Below are positions 1 to 5,594 of a stretch of DNA of 6,789 nucleotides, piece after piece. Each line of letters opens with the position of its first letter. The stretch's first letter is position 1. The notes below the pieces were generated by a model. The model did no database searches. It was not told where the DNA came from and saw only the letters and a list, made by a program, of their open reading frames with translations. The translations under genes and the position numbers were made by a program. The DNA comes from Candidatus Egaibacter danicus (GTDB lineage: Bacteria > Pseudomonadota > Gammaproteobacteria > Burkholderiales > Burkholderiaceae). The stretch lies in NCBI GenBank assembly GCA_011391115.1, contig JAABRC010000106.1, positions 1-6,789 of the forward strand, written 5' to 3'.

Positions 1-146
1 TCAGTGGCAAACAGCGGCTCGATGGCGATGTCAAGAAACTGACCGTTGGGCAGCTTCAACACGTGGCCGCCTTCCGACGTTGCAGCCAGCTCCCAGTCGT
101 CCGGGACCGACATTTCCAGTTTGATGGTGACGTTGAGTTTTTTCAT
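1..146 (-). CDS. Conserved hypothetical protein, N-terminal part (cut by window edge)
   Basis: The frame runs from an ATG at 146 to the left edge without a stop, giving 48 complete residues of an unfinished protein. It begins MKKLNVTIKLEMSVPDDWEL and continues through a region with a LKLPNGQFLDI segment. The pattern of short alternating hydrophobic strands suggests a small beta-rich cytoplasmic protein; no signal peptide or membrane segment is visible. An AAGGAA ribosome binding site (151-156) lies 4 nt before the ATG and fixes the start. It is 49 nt downstream of the TerB-like gene on the same strand, so it is probably the last visible member of that operon. I do not recognise a family and assign no function. 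Confidence 0.7.
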   Translation of the reverse strand, partial: MKKLNVTIKLEMSVPDDWELAATSEGGHVLKLPNGQFLDIAIEPLFAT

Positions 147-153
147 GGTGTTC

Positions 154-166
154 CTTGGTTGCCAAG
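154..166 (-). promoter_or_regulatory. Small hairpin touching the ribosome binding site of the left-edge gene
   Basis: A perfect 5-bp inverted repeat with a 3-nt loop (CTTGG-CAA-CCAAG on the minus strand) lies in the 49-nt gap between the TerB-like gene and the left-edge gene. Its 3' arm shares AAG with the AAGGAA ribosome binding site (151-156), so folding could partly occlude it. Only the repeat is seen; a regulatory role is inference, and a stem this short could arise by chance. Confidence 0.25.
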
Positions 167-195
167 ACGGCGAGGTTAACCGAAATGCATGGGCG

Positions 196-666
196 CTATG
201 AAGCCATTTGCGCGGCCTGCCTGGCGTGCAGCTTGGCCGCGATGTACTCGCCATGGGTCACGTGCAACAGGCCGGCAATCTTGCTGATGAGGTGGTTTTC
301 ATTGGCGTCCAGGTGCCCGTCGGCAAAAGCCACCTGCCACATGTGTTCCACCACCTGGATTTTTTCGGCCTGCGTGAACTGCTCGTTCATCGCGCTGGTA
401 AATCGAAAATAGTCGTTGGCGCCCTTGGCGGTGTCTTCCGCTTGCGCCAGCAGGCGGGCCAGTTCAGCGTCGCTCAAGGCAAATTGGGTGCGCAGCGCTG
501 ACAAAGTAGAACTGCGCTCCATCGCCGACACGGCGGTGTCCGAACGCATCACCTCGACCAGAAGCACGGCGGTGGCCATTTGCAGGCTGCGCGCGTCGTC
601 GATGCGTGCCTGGCCGTTGTCAGGCATGAAAAATTGATTGAGCAGGTTTTTGATTGGACTCAGCAT
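196..666 (-). CDS. TerB-like (tellurite-resistance TerB family) protein
   Basis: A 156-residue helical protein resembling the TerB fold family, whose members often carry acidic metal-binding motifs but whose biochemical role is mostly unknown. It shows a short N-terminal amphipathic segment (MLSPIKNLLNQFF) typical of stand-alone TerB proteins. Two helical halves follow: about 28-78 (ATAVLLVEVMRSD) and about 100-150. The second carries the acidic ADGHLDANE motif at 115-123; the equivalent site in the first half is weaker (RSDTAVSAMER). The ATG at 666 was chosen because homologues begin this way. The frame extends to a TTG at 720, but that would overlap the preceding gene. The ATG has no clear ribosome binding site. 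It follows the 60-residue gene with a 35-nt gap and is probably in the same operon. Presence of this fold alone does not imply tellurite resistance. Confidence 0.8.
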   Translation of the reverse strand: MLSPIKNLLNQFFMPDNGQARIDDARSLQMATAVLLVEVMRSDTAVSAMERSSTLSALRTQFALSDAELARLLAQAEDTAKGANDYFRFTSAMNEQFTQAEKIQVVEHMWQVAFADGHLDANENHLISKIAGLLHVTHGEYIAAKLHARQAAQMAS

Positions 667-701
667 GGTCAGGAACCGTGAACGTGAAATGGGCCGATGG
701 C

Positions 702-884
702 CTACAGCCCGCGCTGCCAACTCGGGCGCAGTTTGGCAGACTCGGGGCGATGCATCGCATTGTCGACTTCTCGCAACAAACGCTCTTTTTCCGCGCCCAA
801 AATTCCCTTGAGCACCAGCAAGTTTGAGGCATGGTCGCTGCGAAATACCGGTTCGACATACCGGATCGAAAAAATGTCACTCAT
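702..884 (-). CDS. Small conserved hypothetical protein (60 aa)
   Basis: A 60-residue protein, MSDIFSIRYVEPVFRSDHAS at the start, followed by a probable amphipathic helix (about 26-45, ILGAEKERLLREVDNAM) and a basic tail (RPSWQRGL). No signal peptide, membrane segment or known motif is visible. Its ATG overlaps the TGA of the preceding gene in the sequence ATGA (881-884), which supports real translation by coupling and fixes the start. It sits between the 79-residue gene and the TerB-like gene in the same minus-strand operon. The function is unknown; the size and charged helix would fit a small partner protein, but that is speculation. Confidence 0.65.
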   Translation of the reverse strand: MSDIFSIRYVEPVFRSDHASNLLVLKGILGAEKERLLREVDNAMHRPESAKLRPSWQRGL

Positions 885-1120
885 GTTGCGCTCCCGCCCA
901 GCCTGGCATTGAGTTCCAGCATATCGGGCTCTGAAAGTACCGTGTTGTGCCGGTCGGTGAACGGCCCGCCGCCGGGCTCCACGCCACCGGTGGCGTCATA
1001 GCCCACCGCCTTGAATTTCCAGAGTGCGCCAATGCGCTTCAGATTGCCAACGTGTGATCCGTCAGCCAAGTGCACGCTGTACACGTGGGTGTTGACAAAG
1101 CTGAGGGTGAGCGCCGTCAT
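881..1120 (-). CDS. Small conserved hypothetical protein (79 aa)
   Basis: A 79-residue protein starting MTALTLSFVNTHVYSVHLAD. The first half looks like beta strands, with a HLADGSHVGNLKRIG segment and an aromatic LWKFKAVGYD stretch. The middle is rich in Gly (GGVEPGGGPFTDRHNT) and the C-terminus is a short helix. The ATG at 1120 overlaps the TGA of the DUF427 gene as ATGA (1117-1120). The frame is open upstream to 1267, but that extension lies wholly inside the DUF427 gene and is out-of-frame noise. Its own stop again overlaps the next ATG (881-884). I do not recognise the family; the tight coupling on both sides argues for a function shared with DUF427 and its neighbours. Confidence 0.65.
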   Translation of the reverse strand: MTALTLSFVNTHVYSVHLADGSHVGNLKRIGALWKFKAVGYDATGGVEPGGGPFTDRHNTVLSEPDMLELNARLGGSAT

Positions 1121-1395
1121 GCCACCTTGATGGCGTTGCCGAACGCCACACGGCCGCGCACCATCCCAGCCTCGGGTTTCGGGTCGGGGTAGTACCACAC
1201 GGCGTCGGTGAGCATCTCGCCGTTGATCAGCAGCGAGTAGTAGCTGGTCTGGCCCTTCCAGGCGCAACTGGTTTTGTGGTTGCTGAAGGAGGCGTACTCT
1301 TTTTTCAACGCGCTCTCGGGAAAGTAGAAGTTGCCTTCCACCAGCACGGTGTCGTCACTTTCGGCAATGACGATGTTGTTCCAGCTTGCTTTCAT
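1117..1395 (-). CDS. DUF427 domain-containing protein
   Basis: A 92-residue single-domain protein matching the DUF427 family (Pfam also calls it NTP_transf_9), a small beta-rich fold of unsettled biochemical role. Family-like segments are the opening KASWNNIVIAESDDTVLVEG, then NFYFPESAL, the characteristic CAWKGQTSYYSL region around 44-55, and VWYYPDPKPEA near 66-76. The length fits the family. The start is the ATG at 1393-1395; a GGAG lies 12 nt upstream, which is rather far. It is the first gene of the leftward operon and is divergent from the M14 gene, so the operon promoter should lie in 1396-1528, although I cannot pick a convincing -35/-10 pair. The downstream gene starts on its stop codon. 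Confidence 0.85.
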   Translation of the reverse strand: MKASWNNIVIAESDDTVLVEGNFYFPESALKKEYASFSNHKTSCAWKGQTSYYSLLINGEMLTDAVWYYPDPKPEAGMVRGRVAFGNAIKVA

Positions 1396-1528
1396 GGTTT
1401 CAAGTTTCTCCGGTTAGCAGGGACCGAGTGATGTTACAGCGTCGGGCAATCGAGGAGGCCGGTTGGCCTGCGCCACCCGGATAATCGCCCTGTCACTTTC
1501 AAACCGCACTCAACCTGCCAAACCTCCC

Positions 1529-2446
1529 ATGAGCGACTCACATTTTTACCCCATCGGCACCGCGGGCCTTGCCTGGGGGCCGGCAGAGCTGGCCCAATGG
1601 CGCGCGCGCCAGGTGCGCCAGCGCAGTTATGCCGACGATGTGCTCAACCCCATTGCGCGCTTGGGCGAGCGTTTTGACGTGTCGAGCTACGGGGAGGTGG
1701 CCTATGCCGACGAGCGTTTTCCCCTGCTGGCCATCCGCAGCCGCAACTGGCGGCCAGAATTGCCCACCGTGCTTATCACCGGCGGTGTGCACGGCTACGA
1801 GACCAGCGGCGTGCATGGTGCGTTGCGTTTTGTGGACGAACATGCCCACGTCTATGCCGGCCGTTTGAACCTGCTGGTGGCGCCGTGCGTGAGTCCTTGG
1901 GCTTATGAACGCATCCAGCGCTGGAGCTTCGACGCCATCGACCCCAACCGGTCGTTTCGCGAGGCCAGCCCGGCGCAGGAGTCTGCTGCGTTGATGCGGT
2001 TGGTGGCGCCCTTGCGCGGGCAGTTTTTGGTCCACATCGACCTGCACGAAACCACCGACACTGACGCGTCGGAATACCGCCCTGCCGTTGCCGCGCGCGA
2101 TGGCAAGCCCTTTGAGCCCTGCACCATTCCAGACGGCTTTTACCTGGTGGACGACGCCGCCAACCCCCAGCCCGCGTTCCAGCAGGCCATCATCCAGGCG
2201 GTGGCGCGCGTCACGCACATCGCCCCGGCGGATGACCAGGGCGGCATCATCGACTCACCCCTGGTGGCGCAAGGGGTCATTCACTACGCCATGAAGGAAC
2301 TGGGCCTGTGTGCCGGCATCACCGGCGCGCGCTACACCACCACCACCGAGGTCTACCCAGACAGCCCCCGCGCCACGCCAGAGCAATGCATTGCCGCGCA
2401 AGTGGCAGCGGTGTGCGCGGGGCTGGATTTTGTCTGCCCGCCATGA
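1529..2446 (+). CDS. M14-family zinc metallopeptidase / AstE-AspA-like deacylase
   Basis: A 305-residue protein of the zinc carboxypeptidase superfamily, which hydrolyses C-terminal peptide or N-acyl amino-acid bonds. Zinc ligands are visible as the HxxE motif in GGVHGYE (H88, E91) and the third His in [10 protein letters not shown] (H173). The DLHxTT form resembles the succinylglutamate desuccinylase/aspartoacylase branch. DPNRSF (138-143) gives the substrate-binding Asn-Arg, and TTTEVYP (271-277) supplies the probable catalytic Glu274. No signal peptide is seen, so it is probably cytoplasmic; the substrate cannot be read from sequence. Start choice: the ATG at 1529 gives the natural N-terminus but lacks a ribosome binding site. 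An in-frame TTG at 1463 has a GGAGG (1454-1458) only 4 nt away and would add 22 residues. Its stop overlaps the rluE ATG. Confidence 0.85.
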   Translation: MSDSHFYPIGTAGLAWGPAELAQWRARQVRQRSYADDVLNPIARLGERFDVSSYGEVAYADERFPLLAIRSRNWRPELPTVLITGGVHGYETSGVHGALRFVDEHAHVYAGRLNLLVAPCVSPWAYERIQRWSFDAIDPNRSFREASPAQESAALMRLVAPLRGQFLVHIDLHETTDTDASEYRPAVAARDGKPFEPCTIPDGFYLVDDAANPQPAFQQAIIQAVARVTHIAPADDQGGIIDSPLVAQGVIHYAMKELGLCAGITGARYTTTTEVYPDSPRATPEQCIAAQVAAVCAGLDFVCPP

Positions 2447-2988
2447 GTCTTTCGCCCACCCGCTTGATTTGCTTCAACAAGCCTTATGGTGTGCTGAGCC
2501 AATTCACCGCCGAGGGGCGCTGGCGCGGCCTCAAGGACTTCATCGACATCCCCGGCGTGTACGTGGCCGGACGGCTGGACGCCGACAGTGAGGGCCTGCT
2601 GCTGCTCACCAACGACGGCAAACTGCAAGCCCGCATCAGCGACCCGCGCCACAAGATGGAAAAGACCTACTGGGTGCAGGTTGAAGGTGTGCCGAATGAA
2701 GCCGTATTGCAGTCCTTGCGCCAGGGGGTTCAATTGAACGATGGCCCCACCCGGCCAGCCCGCGCCCGATTGATACCGCAGCCCGAGCCACTCTGGGCGC
2801 GCGAGCCGCCGGTGCGCGTGCGCCAGTCCATCCCCACCAGTTGGATTGAATTGGTGATCTCGGAGGGGCGCAACCGCCAGGTTCGCCGCATGACCGCCGC
2901 GGTGGGGTACCCGACGCTGCGGCTGATCCGGGCTGCCATCGGGCCGTATTCGCTGGACGGCCTGGCGCTTGGGAAGTGGCGGGGTTGA
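2443..2988 (+). CDS. rluE: 23S rRNA pseudouridine synthase, RluE type
   Basis: A 181-residue pseudouridine synthase of the RsuA/RluB/RluE/RluF family. RluE of E. coli converts U2457 of 23S rRNA to pseudouridine. Visible motifs: [11 protein letters not shown] near the N-terminus (11-21), the catalytic block [17 protein letters not shown] (43-59) with nucleophile Asp46, and the C-terminal [10 protein letters not shown] (141-150) followed by GYPTLRLIR. There is no N-terminal S4 RNA-binding domain, which fits RluE rather than RsuA or RluB. The ATG at 2443 overlaps the TGA of the peptidase gene (ATGA). An upstream in-frame extension to 2308 lies inside the peptidase gene and reads as His/Arg/Pro-rich noise, so it was rejected. 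Coupling to the peptidase gene suggests co-transcription. Confidence 0.88.
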   Translation: MSLSPTRLICFNKPYGVLSQFTAEGRWRGLKDFIDIPGVYVAGRLDADSEGLLLLTNDGKLQARISDPRHKMEKTYWVQVEGVPNEAVLQSLRQGVQLNDGPTRPARARLIPQPEPLWAREPPVRVRQSIPTSWIELVISEGRNRQVRRMTAAVGYPTLRLIRAAIGPYSLDGLALGKWRG

Positions 2989-3037
2989 GAGCGGTTTGCC
3001 TTCAATGCGATACTCACTTGAAACAAGGGAGTGAACG

Positions 3038-3622
3038 ATGGCCGCGACCCGCTACGAGGGCAAACTCAAGAAATGGAACGTCGAGCGGGGCTTTGGCTTC
3101 ATTTGTGCCAATGACAGCGGGCAGGACATTTTTGTGCATATCTCTGCCTTCCCGCGCGATGGTCAACAGCCCTTGGAGGGCGAGCTACTCAGCTTTGAGG
3201 TTGAACCGGACGGCAAGGGCAAAAAGCATGCTGTTCGGGTACGGCGCGTTGGGGCTTCACAGTTTTCCGCAGCAAATTCGTCCAGAACCCATGTCACCAG
3301 CGCAAGGCATCTGAGCCGAGTTCCAAAAACGTCTTCGTGGCCAAGCAAATTGATAACACTGGTGTTGCTGGCTGCATTGGCCTGGTATGGCTACAGCCGC
3401 TATGTGAACCGGGTGGTGCAGATCGAAGCGACCGCGCAACCTGCCGCCCAATCGCCGGAGCCAAGCAGCTTCAATTGCGATGGGCGCAAACGCTGTTCGC
3501 AGATGACGTCGTGCAAAGAGGCCACACTCTTTCTGCAAAATTGCCCCGGCATGGAGATGGATGGCAACCACGACGGCGTGCCATGTGAACAGCAGTGGTG
3601 CACATCCCAGTTCGCCGATTGA
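3038..3622 (+). CDS. Cold-shock domain / transmembrane / Excalibur domain protein
   Basis: A 194-residue protein in three parts. Residues 4-70 are a cold-shock domain (single-stranded nucleic-acid-binding OB fold) with RNP1-like ERGFGFIC (16-23) and RNP2-like DIFVHIS (30-36). After a Ser/Arg-rich linker, about 104-120 (KLITLVLLAALAWYGYS) is a single transmembrane helix. Residues 145-188 form an Excalibur calcium-binding domain with the loop MDGNHDGVPCE and six cysteines (147, 153, 159, 169, 183, 188). Inferred topology: nucleic-acid-binding domain in the cytoplasm, cysteine-rich Ca2+ domain in the periplasm, where disulfides can form. A strong AAGGGAG (3025-3031) sits 6 nt before the ATG and fixes the start. 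It follows rluE by 49 nt. Its function is not known to me; it could report envelope conditions to RNA, but that is speculative. Confidence 0.85.
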   Translation: MAATRYEGKLKKWNVERGFGFICANDSGQDIFVHISAFPRDGQQPLEGELLSFEVEPDGKGKKHAVRVRRVGASQFSAANSSRTHVTSARHLSRVPKTSSWPSKLITLVLLAALAWYGYSRYVNRVVQIEATAQPAAQSPEPSSFNCDGRKRCSQMTSCKEATLFLQNCPGMEMDGNHDGVPCEQQWCTSQFAD

Positions 3623-3696
3623 CGGCGACATTTGCTGCGTGTGCGGCGTGTCTGGTGGTATGTGCCTTTTGCGGCCGCCTGTGATGTCTCGACGGA

Positions 3697-4050
3697 TTAT
3701 TCGCTTAAACCGTCGCCCAATTCGTCCAACAGCGACTGAACAATGTTGATTAACGGTGGCAACGCGTTTTGCATCACATTCCAAACGGTGCTGACATTGA
3801 CTTTTGCATAACCATGAATGAGGTGATTGCGAAAAGCAACAATTTGCGGCAAGTCCGGAATGCGCGCTGCCAGGGCAGAGTCCAGTTTTGCAAGTTGATT
3901 GAGCGCTTCGCCAATGATTTCAAACTTGCGCTCTGCCGCCGACTGCGCCATTTCGTTGGAGGCGTAAGCGGCAAGGTCCATCCCGGCAATGAAAGTCTGG
4001 ATCGCTAAAGCGGCCTCGCGCACATCCCACAAAAAGGGCGCGTGGATCAC
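3697..4050 (-). CDS. hepT: HepT-like toxin (DUF86, HEPN-type RNase)
   Basis: A 117-residue all-helical protein of the HepT/DUF86 family, the toxin of type VII MntA-HepT systems. HEPN RNases of this group cleave RNA through an RX4HXY motif, here RNHLIHGY (74-81: Arg74, His79, Tyr81). The Tyr is the residue modified with AMP by MntA in studied systems. The helix AERKFEIIGEALNQL (39-53) is also typical of the family. The motif is intact, so the toxin is predicted active when unmodified. The start is a GTG at 4050 whose sequence GTGA overlaps the TGA of the antitoxin gene, indicating coupling. Antitoxin-first order is seen here. It ends 74 nt from the convergent cold-shock/Excalibur gene, with no convincing terminator between them. 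Confidence 0.85.
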   Translation of the reverse strand: MIHAPFLWDVREAALAIQTFIAGMDLAAYASNEMAQSAAERKFEIIGEALNQLAKLDSALAARIPDLPQIVAFRNHLIHGYAKVNVSTVWNVMQNALPPLINIVQSLLDELGDGLSE

Positions 4051-4355
4051 GCTGCATAGACTGCTTCACGGTGACGGTTGATGCTGGCCAGCACATAAGG
4101 ATTGCGCACGGCACCAGGCTCGATCAGGTCGACGACACGGCCCAGCAACTGCTCCAAATCGGCCTTGACTCCGAAAAATGATTTCAGGTCAAGCGGTGCG
4201 TCCGGCGCGAACTCCACCAAAAAATCAGCGTCGCTGCTGGCAGGGTCGAAGTCTTTTGCACGAGCGGCCGATCCGAACACTTCCAGTTTACTCACGTGGT
4301 AGCGCTGGCAGATGGCCTGTATGCCGGTGCGGTGTTGGGCGACAGCGGGGTGCAT
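4047..4355 (-). CDS. mntA: MntA-like antitoxin (minimal nucleotidyltransferase)
   Basis: A 102-residue minimal nucleotidyltransferase. In MntA-HepT systems it neutralises HepT by transferring AMP to its RX4HXY tyrosine. The active-site block is FGSAARAKDFDPASSDAD (27-44), giving G28, S29 and the metal-binding Asp42 and Asp44. The third Asp is Asp76 in VVDLIEPG. The spacing is GSX12DXD, two residues longer than the textbook GSX10DXD. All catalytic acids are present. The ATG at 4355 has no ribosome binding site; a TAAAAT box (4362-4367 on the minus strand) ends 6 nt before it, raising the possibility of a leaderless transcript. The gene is divergent from the NYN gene with 107 nt between starts, and its stop overlaps the hepT GTG. 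Confidence 0.85.
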   Translation of the reverse strand: MHPAVAQHRTGIQAICQRYHVSKLEVFGSAARAKDFDPASSDADFLVEFAPDAPLDLKSFFGVKADLEQLLGRVVDLIEPGAVRNPYVLASINRHREAVYAA

Positions 4356-4361
4356 GGCAGA

Positions 4362-4387
4362 ATTTTAGAGGGGATTGGGCCTGCCAA
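4362..4387 (-). promoter_or_regulatory. Candidate mntA-hepT promoter (possibly leaderless)
   Basis: On the minus strand a TAAAAT box (4362-4367, five of six matches to the -10 consensus) ends 6 nt before the mntA ATG. Transcription starting about 7 nt downstream would give an mRNA beginning at the start codon, which fits the missing ribosome binding site. A TTGGCA (4382-4387, five of six matches to the -35 consensus) lies upstream, but the 14-nt spacing is too short for a good sigma-70 promoter. This is inference from sequence only. Confidence 0.3.
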
Positions 4388-4423
4388 CTGACTGCGCGAC
4401 AATTCGATCAACGGATACGCCCA

Positions 4424-4433
4424 ACAAGCTTGT
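4424..4433. promoter_or_regulatory. Perfect 10-bp palindrome between mntA and the NYN gene
   Basis: ACAAGCTTGT is a perfect palindrome in the divergent 107-nt gap, 29 nt before the NYN start. Divergent promoter regions beside toxin-antitoxin genes often hold operators, so a repressor site is possible. Symmetry stops after 10 bp and a palindrome this short can occur by chance. Confidence 0.25.
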
Positions 4434-4462
4434 ACGTTAGCGTCAACACAAGGGAGGAACCC

Positions 4463-5212
4463 ATGGCCACCAACCCCAACCAAAAGCTTGCCGTCCTCAT
4501 TGATGCCGACAACGCGCAGGCCTCCGTCATCCAGGAACTACTGGCCGAGGTGTCGCGCTACGGCACGGCCACCATCAAGCGCGCCTATGGCGACTGGACC
4601 ACCACCAACCTCAGGGGCTGGAAAGACGTGCTGCACACCATGGCCATCCAGCCCGTGCAGCAGTTTTCCTACACCAGCGGCAAAAACGCCACCGACTCGG
4701 CCCTGATCATCGACGCCATGGACGTGCTGCACGCAGGCAGCGTGGACGGCTTTTGCCTGGTGTCCAGCGACAGCGACTTCACCCGGCTGGCCACCCGCAT
4801 CCGCGAGGCGGGGCTGGTGGTCTACGGCTTTGGCGAACGCAAAACGCCGGAGCCTTTTGTGGCGGCATGTGACAAGTTCATCTACACGGAAATTTTGCGT
4901 ACCGAGCCCGAAGAAGCCAAGCCTGGTCAGGAGCCGGTGGCCGAGCTGCCCAAGCTCAAGCCGATGATATTGAACGCGTTGAATGCCATCGCTCGCGAAG
5001 ACGGCTGGACCACACTATCTGCCCTGGGCAGCCAGATTAACCGCAGCCACCCCTCATTCGATCCGCGCAACTACGGCGTGGCCAAACTGGGCGAACTGAT
5101 CCGCCAGCAGGCGGCGTATCTGGAGGTGAAAGAAGTGAAGTTGGGCGAGGGGGATGCGGTGCAGACGCATTTGCATGTGCGGCGGAAGGCGGCTGGTGCG
5201 GCAAAGGCCTGA
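4463..5212 (+). CDS. NYN domain (PIN-like) protein with LOTUS/OST-HTH-like C-terminus, putative RNase
   Basis: A 249-residue protein. Residues about 8-145 form a NYN/DUF88 (LabA-like) PIN-type nuclease domain. It has the opening VLIDADNAQ with Asp14 and Asp16, GKNATDSALIIDAMDVL (73-89) with Asp78 and Asp84, and the hallmark VSSDSDFTRLATRIRE (100-115) with Asp103 and Asp105. YGFGERKTPEPFVAACDKFI follows. These acids are those expected to bind metal for RNA cleavage. An acidic linker (146-162) leads to a region at about 165-240 (GWTTLSALGSQI, YGVAKLGELI) resembling the LOTUS/OST-HTH RNA-binding module. The ATG at 4463 was chosen for its strong AGGGAGG (4451-4457) at 5 nt; the open frame upstream runs antisense through mntA and is not credible as coding. 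No membrane segment. Its RNA target is unknown. Confidence 0.85.
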   Translation: MATNPNQKLAVLIDADNAQASVIQELLAEVSRYGTATIKRAYGDWTTTNLRGWKDVLHTMAIQPVQQFSYTSGKNATDSALIIDAMDVLHAGSVDGFCLVSSDSDFTRLATRIREAGLVVYGFGERKTPEPFVAACDKFIYTEILRTEPEEAKPGQEPVAELPKLKPMILNALNAIAREDGWTTLSALGSQINRSHPSFDPRNYGVAKLGELIRQQAAYLEVKEVKLGEGDAVQTHLHVRRKAAGAAKA

Positions 5213-5235
5213 ACATTCGCCGGCAGAATATGCGC

Positions 5236-5258
5236 AAAAAGCTACTAAAAAGTGTAGC
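5236..5258 (-). terminator. Candidate terminator after the XRE gene
   Basis: On the minus strand a 5-bp stem GCTAC/GTAGC with an 8-nt loop is followed directly by TTTTT (5240-5236), 28 nt past the XRE stop codon. That layout fits a weak intrinsic terminator for the leftward cluster in this convergent gap. The short stem makes it tentative. Confidence 0.35.
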
Positions 5259-5288
5259 AATTTCACTACCAACTATGCAGCAATTTCA
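5256..5288. repeat. Short direct repeat AGCAATTTCA, two copies
   Basis: The 10-nt sequence AGCAATTTCA occurs at 5256-5265 and again at 5279-5288, a 23-nt period, in the AT-rich convergent gap between the NYN and XRE genes. The second copy reaches into the last codon of the XRE gene. It could be the trace of a degenerate intergenic repeat or an accident of AT-rich sequence; no role is evident. Confidence 0.35.
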
Positions 5289-5594
5289 AACCATCTGAAT
5301 CACTAGCTTCTTGCCGCAGGCTTGCGCGTATTTGCGCAGCGTGGCGAAAGACGGTGAATGTTTTTCACTGCGCAGAGACGCTTCCAGTCTGGACACCGCC
5401 GACACGGTGGTGCCCATGCGACTGGCAACATCGGCTTGGGTCAGGCCCGCCGTTTGGCGAGCATCCAGCATGGCGTGCAGCGCGGTGTATTCCTCTTCCA
5501 GCGCGTTGAACGCTTTTTTTACGCCAGGTTTGGCTAACAGTGTGTTGCGGAAAGCCGCGTCATGCGGCATGGGTTGGTAGCCGGTTTCAGCCAT
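5286..5594 (-). CDS. XRE-family HTH antitoxin-like regulator
   Basis: A 102-residue protein with a C-terminal Cro/CI-type helix-turn-helix. About 43-95 holds LTQADVASRMGTTVSAVSRL (51-70) followed by SPSFATLRKYAQACGKKLVI, the usual XRE core. The N-terminal half (KKAFNALEEEYTALHAMLDAR) is a helix typical of antitoxins that pair with HigB/Gp49-like toxins. The ATG at 5594 was preferred; it overlaps the stop of the chimeric toxin-like gene by 8 nt. Another ATG at 5603 would add three residues but has no space for a ribosome binding site. Being last in the cluster, after the toxin gene, is the order of HigB-HigA-type systems. It would be expected to bind its own promoter DNA and the toxin, but the toxin here is chimeric. 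The HTH looks intact. Confidence 0.83.
   Translation of the reverse strand: MAETGYQPMPHDAAFRNTLLAKPGVKKAFNALEEEYTALHAMLDARQTAGLTQADVASRMGTTVSAVSRLEASLRSEKHSPSFATLRKYAQACGKKLVIQMV

Noticed and set aside
1538..2218. Long minus-strand open frame (226 codons) opposite the M14 peptidase gene
   Set aside because: The translation is His/Arg/Gly-rich with no motif, as expected from the antisense of a GC-rich gene; the plus strand carries a complete zinc-enzyme motif set.
2353..2733. Minus-strand open frame (126 codons) opposite the rluE start
   Set aside because: It spans the peptidase/rluE junction antisense and has no recognisable motif.
2996..3014. TTGCCT and GATACT as promoter boxes for the cold-shock gene
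   Set aside because: The boxes are only 7 nt apart, far from the 16-18 nt expected; no convincing alternative was found.
3623..3696. Possible terminator around the GCGGCCGC palindrome between the Excalibur gene and hepT
   Set aside because: No adequate stem followed by a T-run is present on either strand.
3257..3784. Minus-strand open frame (175 codons) across the cold-shock/Excalibur gene
   Set aside because: It is antisense to three recognisable domains, lacks a ribosome binding site, and runs into the hepT gene in another frame.
4391..4443. Resemblance of the mntA/NYN gap to an integron attC site (a GCCCAAC-like box and a later GTTAG)
   Set aside because: The second box does not fit GTTRRRY, the ends are not complementary, the span is too short, and no integrase or cassette layout is visible.
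4178..4462. Open frame extending the NYN gene 95 codons upstream
   Set aside because: It runs antisense through mntA, its translation is low-complexity Arg/Ser/Ala-rich, and the strong ribosome binding site at 4451-4457 belongs to the ATG at 4463.
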